Of a DNA stretch of 64,000 bases, positions 43,643 to 62,181 are shown in pieces; position 1 is the first letter of the stretch, and each line of letters begins with the position of its first letter. The stretch comes from Glandiceps talaboti (lineage: Eukaryota > Hemichordata > Enteropneusta > Spengelidae), in the NCBI RefSeq assembly GCF_964340395.1, contig NC_135552.1:24089181-24153180 (forward strand), given 5' to 3'. A program made the translations under genes and the position numbers. The notes beneath the pieces were generated by a model. It saw only the letters and a list, made by a program, of their open reading frames with translations, had not been told where the DNA came from and did no database searches.

Positions 43643-43670
43643 TAGCCCCCAATTCTCAAATTGGGGGCTA
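43643..43670. other. perfect 12-bp hairpin
   Basis: TAGCCCCCAATT and its exact reverse complement flank a CTCA loop. It could be a small element end, an RNA hairpin or chance. It shares TAGCCC with the end of the neighbouring inverted-repeat element. Confidence 0.6.
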
Positions 43671-43814
43671 AAAATTCATGACCAAAGCTCATAATCGAGA
43701 CCTCTTCGAGAGTAAACATACCGTCTAACATTTGAACTCTGGTCAGATGTTGTTCTTTAGCAGGAAACTGCCAGCGTTTACAGATCTTTACACGCAGCCT
43801 GTTCATAAACTTAC

Positions 43815-43848
43815 CTTCGTTGGACATTGTTTCACGTTCGTACTTCAC
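43815..43848 (-). other. possible first coding exon of an unidentified minus-strand gene
   Basis: The minus strand reads ATGTCCAACGAAG followed by GTAAGTTTATG, a start codon in fair context with a strong donor 13 bases on. The adjoining 43870-44200 is relatively CpG-rich, like a promoter. I could not find following exons between 39.4 and 43.8 kb, so this may be an orphan first exon or coincidence. Confidence 0.2.
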
Positions 43849-44114
43849 AAATCTGAATCAGAAAATGAGTGGGAATTATCGAAGTGAATGTGGGAGGACA
43901 GTATTGCCCAATTTGTGTTGAACGTGTCATCATGCACTTCTCGTCACGCACACCCCTCTCCATGCGAACGCAGCCATGTTGTGCATGTTGCCGAGAGTTG
44001 CGAAATCTCTTCTGCGCATGTGTAGTGGTATTAAGAGCAAAGGTTAGAAATACTCGGGACATAGCCATACATACCTGCTTCATCTTGGGGAATCAGTGCC
44101 TCGTAGCAATCAAA

Positions 44115-44190
44115 TCATCCCATACAGGTCTAACAGCATACCTCCATGCGCAGGACACTCCTCCAGGCGGGGCACCTCCAAGCCCAGGAC
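44115..44190 (+). repeat. left copy of a GC-rich inverted repeat (partner at 46640-46712)
   Basis: AGGTCTAACAGCATACCTCC and GCAGGACACTCCTCCAGGC are found in reverse complement at 46640-46712. The copies lie 2.5 kb apart facing each other, so they may be ends of one element or two insertions. Confidence 0.6.
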
Positions 44191-44199
44191 GCCCCCTAG

Positions 44200-45365
44200 A
44201 CGCCCCCTAGGAACATGCTTTCGTTTATCCTTGTGTTCTTTGTGTAACGATACCGTTCGCAGTGGTACTGTAAGCGTACGTTTATCGTTGTTCTGTCCAT
44301 CTGCCTTTTTATCGATACTCTTGTTTACCCTTTGTAGGAATTGAAATCATTAGGTTGTCCTTGTAAACTGTATTTTTTTGCTTTTTACTCTTAATTTCCT
44401 TATCACGTGTCTCTGTATGTGTTTAAATATATTGCATTTCGTACACTTTTTCTTGTTTTATTTTGTTGACAGCTAGCTATAAATAAATGCCTAATGGATC
44501 ATTGACATAACAGTAATAAATTACAATTTATTATAATTACATGTCACTCGATGTAAGCTTGTAAAAACACAAAACAAAGCCGTAGAAAACAACCTTACGT
44601 GCACAACATTGCCACCATTCCGCTATGTGTCATTTCAAACTGAAAATTAGCTCATATTAAAATATAAAACATGTGACATGTAATGTGATCTCATTCGAAG
44701 TAGGCCCACGCTTCCAAGTGGAGGGCTTATAAGTACACTATGTACATAACCACCCAAAAGTTTAGTAAAGGGGGGGGGGCTGGGGGGAGGATTAATATTC
44801 TTATAAACATCAAGGAGGTCCCTTGAATACGACTAAAAGAACACTGTGAATACATCTAAAATAATAATTCCTGGCTACTTATTTAACTAATTGCTACACT
44901 CTATGATATCACCATTGTTTAATGTTTTTATTTATTATGCTTCATCACTGGGTATACACAAAAAATTGACAAGTACAATGCAGAATAAAATTGAAACAGA
45001 TCAATAACGTTGCCATTATTTTGTTACGATAACCAGGTATCAAGTCCCAGACGAGTATTCCATAGCATTCTTACTTGATTGATTGATTGATTGAAATTAA
45101 AAGTAAAATGTGATGAAATAAAACTAAAATAGATTACAAATTTATTTAGAAAACATGCATAAATACTTGCTAAGATCATAATTATAAATTCTCACAGTTT
45201 CGACAATATTACGGAAAGCTAAATCATTGTCTGTAAATTTGAAACGCACAAGCCTATTGAAATAGGAGTGAGTGAAAGACCGTGTGAAAAAAAAACTAAG
45301 GTGTCAGAGTTAGATGATAATTCAAAGACCTGGTATTGGGATAGCCTAGTTGAGATGTATTTAAA
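44200..45365. other. no gene recognised
   Basis: AT-rich sequence with a G-run near 44770 and a (TTGA)n run near 45064 that resembles an L2-type tail. No coding exon is seen. Confidence 0.35.
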
Positions 45366-45369
45366 TGAA

Positions 45370-46440
45370 CGAACATTTTCCAAGACTGTCTCCAGCCTTG
45401 AAATACCTATAATATGATATTACATTAGCACAATTACATTTACCCAGCCATGAGCTTCTTACAATACGATATTAGACTGGTACATTAACATTGACTGAGA
45501 CCGACCCCACCTGGCGCTACTTACAATAGCATATGCTAGACTAGTATATTAATATTTCCTGAAACCGTCCCCAAGCTGGAGCTACTTACAATACGTTATT
45601 ACACTAGCACAATAACATTCTATTTTTATTCCAGGCGGGGCTCGGTTTTTCAGAATAGTTTTGTTTAAACAGCCAGTGTGCAACGGAACAAAGTACAAAG
45701 TAATGTTCAGAGCGTAACTTCTAGTACTCTTTTTAAGAAATGGTTGAAAGGATACTTTTATGAATTAATGGACCGATGTACGGTGTAAAAGATGACTTCC
45801 TTTTTTACTGATTGTTGTTTATTCTCTTGTGAGTTTAATCTGTACTTTTGTAAAATTGATTTTGTCTGTTCTATGTGGGACAACAGTGGAAATAAGTTTT
45901 TAACTTTTCAGTGTTATCCCAGCACAATAACGTTTATTTTGTTTGTTGTAACTGTTTTCTCTATAACTGCATACTGAATGTTTATTTTATTGTGCTGAAA
46001 TAAATCAAATCAAATCAATACCATATTAGACTAGTATATTAACATTTACCGAGACCGTCCCCAAGTTGGAGCTACTTACAACAGCATATTAGACTAGTAT
46101 ATTAACATTTACCGAGACCGTCCCCAAGTTGGAGCTACTTACAACAGCATATTAGACTAGTATATTAACATTTATTGAGACCGTCCCCAAGTTGGAGCTA
46201 CTTACAACAGCATATTAGACTAGTATATTAACATTTACCGAGACCGTCCCCAAGTTGGAGCTACTTACAACAGCATATTAGACTAGTATATTAACATTTA
46301 CCGAGACCGTCCCCAAGTTGGAGCTACTTACAACAGCATATTAGACTAGTATATTAACATTTACCGAGACAGTCTCCAAGCTGGAGCTACTCACAATAGC
46401 ATATTAGACTAGTACATTAACATTTACCACATTTAAAGTG
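45370..46440. repeat. 63-bp satellite array split by a LINE end
   Basis: The unit starts CATATTAGACTAGTATATTA and continues ACATTTACCGAGACCGTCCC and GGAGCTACTTACAA. Six near-identical copies fill 46020-46440, and diverged copies fill 45370-45620. The two halves are parted by about 400 bp of inserted sequence. Homogeneity on the right and decay on the left suggest recent amplification of one end. Confidence 0.95.
45623..46019 (+). mobile_element. LINE 3' end with (AAATC)n tail, inserted in the satellite
   Basis: A short segment reads TLFKKWLKGYFYELM, like the last helix of CR1/L2-group LINE polyproteins, followed by a 3' UTR and GAAATAAATCAAATCAAATC. It interrupts the 63-bp array cleanly, so it inserted after the array formed. 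Confidence 0.6.
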
Positions 46441-46639
46441 GGCAGTGGAAAGACATGAACTTGGGTCTGCTGGAGCAACATCTCCTACAAAGCCGAACTT
46501 GTTGCTCCAGTTCGTCAAGCTCACGACATACACCGACATCCATCTTCGATCTTGTAGTGCATGTGGTGTACTTCCCTGCGCACACGGAGAACGCCATCTA
46601 TGTTTAAGTTTACATTGAACTGCACATGCGCAAACAATG

Positions 46640-46712
46640 CGGCCTGCGCCTGGAGGTGCCCGGCCTGGAGGAGTGTCCTGCGCCGAGAGGTATGCTGTTA
46701 GACCCTGCTCAA
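46640..46712 (-). repeat. right copy of the GC-rich inverted repeat
   Basis: Reverse complement of the sequence at 44115-44190, with GGAGGAGTGTCCTGCGC and GGTATGCTGTTAGACC. It lies in a CpG-rich stretch (46430-46720) that stands out from its AT-rich surroundings. Confidence 0.6.
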
Positions 46713-46724
46713 TCATCCCCTTGA

Positions 46725-47595
46725 CTCTTTATAAAAAAAAACTCAAAAAAATAAGGGGAGAACCATTTGATTTCGGGGGGGGGGGGGTTTAGAGGAAAAA
46801 ATTATCGGCAGGTGAAGGATGAAAAAAAATGGTCCCGTAATGGCCTGAATAAAAAAATATAGAAGTAAAAAAATTGTTGCGATGTGCTACAAAATTGGTA
46901 ACCGAGAATAAAAATTGCACTGCTCCTGCAAATGGAAAACATAATTTGATACAGGACTGACAATAGAAAAACAATTTGCTGTCACAGTGATAGGAAAAAA
47001 AAACCCTCCCCCAAAATCAAATGGTTCTTCCATAAGCTTAATTAAAAATGATGGATTATGAAAAGTACGGACAAACAAATGTCAAAAAGTGAAACGAACA
47101 TGATGGAGGAGATATCAGATGGGATGAGACGCCTATTACTTGAAGCTGTAAAATTTATGACCTACCACCTTGACCGTGCCGTGTAATGAAATGTACAGCT
47201 GATAGTAAAGAAATCAAGTACTTATGAACCCTTCTGGTCTTTATCAAATCTTCGGAAAAAAGGTCTGAACAAGCAACGAATCCCCGAAATTAATCACCAA
47301 ATGATAAATATATCACCTCATATTACACATTAATAAAGTGCAAGGAAGCCAAGACTTATTTTTAAGTTACACTCCATAGTATATTCCTCTGGTATTCCAT
47401 CCACATATTCTGATAAGAGTTCAAGTGAATTTACCCAAGTTATAAAACAGTTACATCATAGACCCTCCACCAACGAGGGTCTATGGTTACATATACCAAT
47501 ATTTGTCATCACTAATGGGAAATGTTTGTCTATGGAGTAGCTACATTGTTTCTGTTTATCCCCTCTTTCAAAGTATCACAGATAACGTGTAGCTT
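46725..47595. other. no gene recognised
   Basis: G-run near 46777, A-rich tracts, and an approximate inverted pair GAACCATTTGATTT (46763) / AAATCAAATGGTTC (47016). No coding exon is visible. Confidence 0.35.
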
Positions 47596-47599
47596 CTAG

Positions 47600-49470
47600 T
47601 CTATTTCAGATATTTTCCACTCTGTCCAGTAACTCTCAAAAAGATGACCTACCAGATCACACTTCAGTCAACGATATCACTGAGAAATTCAGTCAATATT
47701 TTATTGACAAAATAAGAAATATCCGCCTAAACTTTTATAATTCACAACCAACACCTGCATTTGACTCCCTGGAAACCCATACTTCATCTTCTCTGTCTGT
47801 CTTTAACCCAGTGAATGCAGATGATATCAGCAAAATTATTAACAGCACGCCGTCTAAAACCTGTTCCCTCGATCCTATCCCCACACCGCTTCTGAAACAG
47901 TGCCAAGAACACTTGTGGACCATTCTGTCTTTCATCATTAACTCATCTCTTACTCGTGGTAATGTTCCAGAATCACTCAAGTCTGCCGTCGTTAAACCAA
48001 TTCTCAAGAAATCCTTACTTGATGCCAATGTATTCAAGAACTACAGACCTGTCTCCAATCTACCATTCGTTTCTAAAATAATGGAGAAAATTGTTGCAGC
48101 CCAACTAACTGCATACCTTACAGCTAATTCATTACTAGAGCCACTACAATCTGCCTACAGGAAACATCACAGCACAGAGACAGCACTCATCAAAGTAAAC
48201 AACGACATCTGTATAGCACTTGACAGAGAACAATGTGTACTACTTGTTCTTCTTCTAGATTTGTCAGCTGCTTTCGATACAATAGACCACAACATACTCA
48301 TTTCAAAATTATCAAACCTTGGCATTACCGGCATCCCACTGCAATGGTTTAAATCATACCTGCAGAACCGACATCAATCAGTATTAATATCAGGCAATAC
48401 CTCCAAAGCACAACATCTACAATATGGCGTACCCCAGGGCTCTGTGCTAGGCCCACTGCTCTTTTGCATCTACATTTCTCCATTTGCCACCCTATTATTA
48501 AAAGACGTCATGATTTGAATTTTATACAATATGCTGATGATAATCAACTATATGAAGGATTTGCTTTGGCTGACACATCCACCACTGTTGCCAAGATGGA
48601 AACTGCAGTACTGGACATAAAATCATGCATGACACAAAACAAACTTCAACTAAATGATGGTAAAACTGAGGTACTACTCATTAGGTCTCAGTTTATGCGC
48701 ATACCCCGTCCCATTGACAGTATAAACATTGGATCATGTTCTGTTCACTTGGTTAACTATGCACGCAATATTGGTGTAACTTTCGATGATAAGCACACTC
48801 TTAGGAAGCACATTACCATAACATGCAATTCGATCTATTACAATCTTCGAAAAATTGGTCGCATCCGTCGCTATCTGACAAGTGAAGCACGTGGGAAAAT
48901 CTAGTCCATGCTCTTGTCTCATGCAAACTGGATTACTGTAATGGACTCTTATATGGTTTAGCATCTAAAGACATTACTCATCTACAACACGCTCAAAACA
49001 CAGCAGCCAGAATTGTTTCACGCTGCAAGAAATCAGACCATATCTCCCCAGTTCTCAAGGATCTACATTGGCCACCAGTCTACTACAGAATACACTACAA
49101 AATACTCTTGATGACCTACAAAGCTCTCAACAATGCTGCACCTAGTTACATATCGGATCTGATCAGTTATATAAAGCATGCTCCACGTGTACTTCGCTCC
49201 AACAACAAAGGTCTATTACACATCCCACCCTGCAAACTTAAATCCTATGGTGAACATGCTTTTTCACCTGCTGCCCTGCAATTATGATAGTCTTCCGGTT
49301 GCTCTGCGTCAATCACCAACTCTGGACAAGTTCAGGAAAGACATTAAGACTCATCTTTTTTTGAAAGCATTTTGATAAGAACTCTTTTTAGTGTCATGTA
49401 AAGTGCCTTTGAACATTCTGAGTAATGGATTCAGGCGCTATATAAATTGTTTGATTGATTGATTGATTGA
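47600..49470 (+). mobile_element. 5'-truncated L2/CR1-like LINE (reverse transcriptase plus 3' tail)
   Basis: The reverse transcriptase is recognisable in order: KNYRPVSNLPFVSKIMEKIV, SAYRKHHSTETAL, LDLSAAFDTIDHNI (first catalytic Asp), YGVPQGSVLGPLLF and FIQYADDNQLY (YADD box). The downstream part carries CKLDYCNGLLYGL, LHWPPVYYRIHYKIL and the end region FRKDIKTHLFLKAF. The copy has about three frame breaks: near 48500 just before YADD, at about 48902, and near 49290 before the last block. The endonuclease half is missing. The 3' end is GCGCTATATAAATTGTTTGA followed by a TTGA-type run, typical of the L2 group. It is inactive. Confidence 0.92.
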
Positions 49471-49545
49471 TAGTCCACTGTCCCCCTCTCTCCTATGTGC
49501 CCATGCGCACACGTGCATGTGCACACACACACACACAAACAATCA

Positions 49546-49803
49546 CACTTCGTAGTATTCAATTTGAACTTTTGTTCCAAACACAACTAGAAAATTTACC
49601 TGAAATTTTCGACTGTACACTTCAGTCTTTGTCAACAGATTGACCCACTATTCAGCACACGTGACCTTACAGGACACGTGAGCCTAATAAGGGGTCAAAG
49701 GTGCCTGGAAGTTGACTGTTGACAAAGACTGAAGTGTACAGTCGAAAATTTCAGGTAAATTTTCTAGTTGTGTTTGGAACAAAAGTTCAAATTGAATACT
49801 ATG
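49546..49803. mobile_element. 260-bp palindromic element
   Basis: Two arms of about 97 bp (49546-49643 and 49706-49803) are near-perfect reverse complements. The left arm contains TTCCAAACACAACTAGAAAA and the right TTTTCTAGTTGTGTTTGGAA. The 60-bp centre contains CACGTGACC-type words. A solo arm lies at 7414-7515. It sits within about 100 bp of the PINX1 poly(A) site. Confidence 0.8.
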
Positions 49804-49909
49804 GTTTACCAACACAGATGAATTTCCATTTGAAAATCACACTTCGTGTTTGGTCATTGATCATACACACTTCTTTAAAAAAAACACTTTCAACTGACTA
49901 AAATGCACA

Positions 49910-49915
49910 TTTATT
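49910..49915 (-). terminator. candidate PINX1 poly(A) signal
   Basis: TTTATT on the plus strand is AATAAA on the minus strand, about 73 bp after the PINX1 stop codon. It implies a very short 3' UTR ending before the palindromic element. Confidence 0.5.
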
Positions 49916-49987
49916 GAAATCCATCCAAATTGTAAATTTTAGGCATACAACAGAAGTGATATTGTGTGTTCCCTGCCATAAATTGAT

Positions 49988-52900
49988 TTATTCTATATCC
50001 TTCTGTTTCTTCTTCTTTTTCTTTTTTGATTTTTTACTTGGAATGACCTCAGTACAGTCAGTTGAAGATTCTGTAATTTTCTGCTTTTTCTTTTTCTTCA
50101 CCTGCTCCTTGTCTGTAGTATTGGTTACCATGGCCACAACCTCCAACTCCTTAGATTCATCATCATCATCACAGTGTTTCCTTTTCTTTGATTTCTTTCT
50201 CTTTCTGACAACTTCAACTACATCTTTTTCCTCTTCTTTGTTATCAGTTTTGCTATCTACAATCATTTCTTGTTGGGTTTCTATCAAATGTGTGAGACGT
50301 TTCTTTTTCTTCGACTTTTGTTTTTTCCCAGTTACTTCACAGTTTTCCTGTTTCTTATCATCATCGTGATGACTTTCCCTGTCTACATCTACACTATTAC
50401 TAACTTGATCATCTAGGCTATCACATTTTTTGCTCTTTTTCTTTTTCTTTTTCTTGTCCTTTTTCTCAACTTTAAATGATATCCTGTTTTCTGAAGAATC
50501 ACTTTCAGCACCACTGTGTTCTCTAGACTGTTGAGGAGTGAAATTCCCTTGCTTGTTTTTCAGCTTCTCCATCTTGGCTGAGAAATAGTCCTGTAGACTC
50601 TGTGTGCTGGTGACAGTAACAATGCCATGTGATGTGCTTTGGTCTGTTTCTGGTGAACTACGTTCAGCTATCTCCTAAGAACAAAGACAGACAAGGTTTG
50701 GACACTGTTGATTATCTGAAGTAAAATGCACCAAACCATCCATGTATAATGCCTTGGTAAACAGATGTATAATATTTTGCATATTATATTTGAATAACAA
50801 TTTGCATGTAATTACTTATGGGTAATAATTTACATATGACATTGCAATTCATCACAGATATAATAACATCTTGGTGAGAATTATTTATCAAAGAATTTGG
50901 TTTCTTTTTGGAACAGCACCTTCAAAGTAAGGGGTAAACATATGTTTTCACTTATACTTCGTGGTGCTTGAATAGGATGAAAAAAGGCTCAATAAAAGTA
51001 ACTCTTTAAATAATCAATATTCTGCTGTCTCCACATGAAATAAATTTGAAGAGGCAAGAAAGCAGGTTACCAATCCATCAAATCTCATAATGAACTTGAA
51101 GATCGTTCTTTAAAGGCCCATGATTCAATCCTACACTTTTGCATTAATGAGCTTATTAGGAAGCCACAAGATTATTCCTTTGTACTGACAACTTTTTCTA
51201 CAGCTCTACCAATGAATGTTATTCACACTCTAATTTTACTCCTAATCTGACATGGGCCTTTAACTCACTTGCCCTCATGATAAACTGAGAATAGATTATT
51301 ACGATGAAACTTTTCTGAAAACATTTCAGTATTTTATTCTTCTGTAATTTTCATTATTTCATTCATTATTAAAGCATGTGTCTAGTTGAGAAAAGTATGA
51401 AATTTTAGTTTTATCCTGTTCTTTTTGCAATTCTGAGGAAATCACTCCTCCATCAAAGTCATATATGTACATTTCATAGACTGCTAATCACAATACACAA
51501 CTGTTAACTCACCTCAGATGATTGTTGAGATACACTCTCTTCTCGTTTTGGACTGGATGAAGGTGTATTTTCATTGCTTTTCTTTCCAATAATGCATGCC
51601 AAGTCCTTTTTACTGTACAAACTAAGATTTTTACCCCTTGTAAATTTCATGTAACTGAAACAAAAAACAACAAACAACATTAATGTGAGGAAAGGATATA
51701 ATCACCCATTCTTGTCTAAAATGTTTTATGGTACTGTTTCAGTCTACTATGTCCTTCACATCACAGGAACTTTTTACACATTAACAGGTAGATGTAGCTA
51801 GAATAGCAATCTGTTGGTCCTATTCAGAATACATGTGTTACTGGTAGTTAGCCCTATACTGTGAATTCACACCACATTTACTTGTAATCATACAATGCAT
51901 GGTACAGCACTTTTAAAATCTGTTCACTACTACCTCTATACTGAATTATTGCAAAGCTGTTTGTGATGGCATGACATGTTAAGATTTGGGGCAGTTATTA
52001 ATCAGGTAATTGGGATTGGAAAGAAATGATTATGAACTGCACCAGACTTGTGAGGCTCATTTGTGTACTAGACTGCTTTACAATCACCCTTGTCAGGGAC
52101 CTCACTGCAAGCAGGTACAAGCATGGAGTGAAAGACTCCTACTTTTCAGCCAAAAGAGAATAATCAATACCACACTTACTGCACCCTTTTCTTAGATTTC
52201 TTTGATGTTTGTTCTAAATCTGTACAGGTAGTAGATGGTGAATCGTCATCTTGTGTTTTACTGTCCTCAGTTTTACTATTTCCATAATGTTGGTTCAGGT
52301 CTGTAAGCAGTGATTCAAACTCATCTTGATGTGCCATCCATCTCTCTTCAGTTTTGTGATTTGCGCCAAGACCTGAAATGCAGGAAATCTGTCAAACCAT
52401 AGTTTTGTATGCATGCACACTTTTCCCCACTAACCAATTTATGAATTTGCAAGTTACAACACGAAAGAAAAGAAAGTAAGAAAGATAGAAAGAAAAGAAA
52501 ACAATAAAAACTTTATTTACCAAAAGAAACAGTTATTTTTTCTTGAAACTCTTGAATTTGAATATTTGTATATACATTTTATATAAATGACCATACACAT
52601 GTGGTTGGTGGGCAAATATTTTCTGCTTTCAATAATTACATCTCACCTATATTATCTCTATTCTTAGTAACTCTGATGTGGTCTGTTATGCCATGTTCTT
52701 TGGCACCTAGGCCACTACCTGGCTTCCATCCCATCTTTTGCAGCATACGTTGTCCGAACTTATCAGAATCTGTAAATACAAAAGTGATGAAATCTGAAGG
52801 GTAAACGATTTGCACAATACATAGGACGTAAAATGACATCGTGAGAATTGTTTTACACTTTTGATGACCAGATATATCAAAGACGGTTGGAGTACCCCCT

Positions 52901-53383
52901 CCCCCGGCCCCACCCCCTTACAGATGTATGTAAAGTTACCGGAGATCGCTGTACATCCTGATCATGTACACAGGGGCGTGTAATATTTCATAGATTGTTG
53001 TTTTCCAGGTCTACAGACTAAATATAACAACCTTTTGATTACTATATATTCCCAAATGTAAGGGGAAGAGACGTAGCATAGAGATTGATACATTTGTAGC
53101 AGCAAGATTCGTACGATATTTTCCTAAGAAAACGACATTCTAAGCAACAATCTATGAACGGACCATCTATGAAATATTACACGCCCCTGTGATATCATGT
53201 ATGCCGTAGGGACCGGCGATGGATTGGCCAGCATCAAGTACTACATTATATGGGTGTGTCAAGTCATTTGTCTATTCAAAATGTTACAGGGATCAGATTC
53301 TACGACTTACCATTCGCCCAAAGTGTATTTCTTGGGTCTGAGGACCATTTATTACGTCGTTTACCATCTGCGAGCATCGCCAT
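49988..53383 (-). CDS. PINX1: PINX1, G-patch telomerase-inhibitor and nucleolar protein
   Basis: Five exons join in phase: 53383-53311, 52769-52647, 52372-52180, 51654-51513 and 50674-49988, giving 405 aa (human 328). The start MAMLADGKRRNKWSSDPRNT matches human MSMLAERRRKQKWAVDPQNT. The G-patch follows (DKFGQRMLQKMGWKPGSGLG, residues about 26-70). A conserved middle reads KKRVHYMKFTRGKNLSLYSK, and a further conserved element is LQDYFSAKM. The C-terminal third is dominated by Lys-rich blocks and acidic stretches, longer than in human. Known family roles are TERT inhibition and, through the G-patch, stimulation of the DHX15/Prp43 helicase in rRNA processing; the protein is nucleolar. It is head to head with PLK1. 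Intron 1 contains a MITE. Confidence 0.95.
50675..51512 (-). other. PINX1 intron 4, no feature seen
   Basis: An 838-bp AT-rich intron with donor GAG|GTGAGT and acceptor TTCTTAG. No exon or recognisable repeat is seen inside. Confidence 0.6.
52969..53191. mobile_element. hAT-like MITE in PINX1 intron 1
   Basis: A perfect 27-bp terminal inverted repeat starts CACAGGGGCGTGTAATATTT and closes in reverse complement at 53191. The CAGGGGCG word is typical of hAT termini. The 223-bp element has no ORF. ATCATGTA flanks it on the left, and the same word occurs two bases beyond the right end, so an 8-bp target duplication with a small edge change is possible. Confidence 0.8.
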
Positions 53384-53734
53384 GATGAACCTCGTGTGCG
53401 ATTTTGACCTTTGTCCCTTTAATTTTTTAAATCACGCATCTCGCGAGATGTGGAGTTATCGTCATTGGAATTTACGATTTAAAAATCCCGATTTCAACCA
53501 ATCAAATCACTGCATTGTTCCACCTCTGACCAATCGGCTTTCGGTCGTAGTCGAACCGCTTATTTCAAACGCCATTCATCTTGTAAATGAACACGACGTC
53601 GTAGTGTACACTAGTTCGACATTTGATTACATTTTTCAACCGAGTTTCACGATCGACGGAAATTTGTTCGTAGAAACAGTGGCACTTGCAATTTTGTAAT
53701 ATTTCATTGTTGAAATTGCACTTGCGGTAGGAAA
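53384..53734. promoter_or_regulatory. bidirectional PINX1-PLK1 promoter
   Basis: The 351 bp between the two start codons hold TCTCGCGAGA (53439-53448), the palindrome bound by BANP and typical of TATA-less bidirectional promoters. They also hold NF-Y boxes: ATTGG at 53464-53468 and CCAAT at 53498-53502 and 53530-53534. TTCAAA at 53564-53569 is a CHR (TTTGAA) on the minus strand with a GGCG word beside it. Start-to-start spacings are 34, 32 and 34 bp, the spacing needed for cooperation of NF-Y sites and CHR in G2/M genes. No TATA box is evident. Regulation is inferred from motif layout. Confidence 0.75.

Positions 53735-62181
<8,447 letters not shown>

Noticed and set aside
43869-44344. Overlapping ORFs of 113 and 82 aa in the CpG-rich block
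   Set aside because: GC-rich sequence gives few stops by chance; no homology, and part belongs to an inverted repeat.
49914-50369. Plus-strand Phe/Ser-rich 151-aa ORF
   Set aside because: Antisense to the Lys-rich last exon of PINX1.
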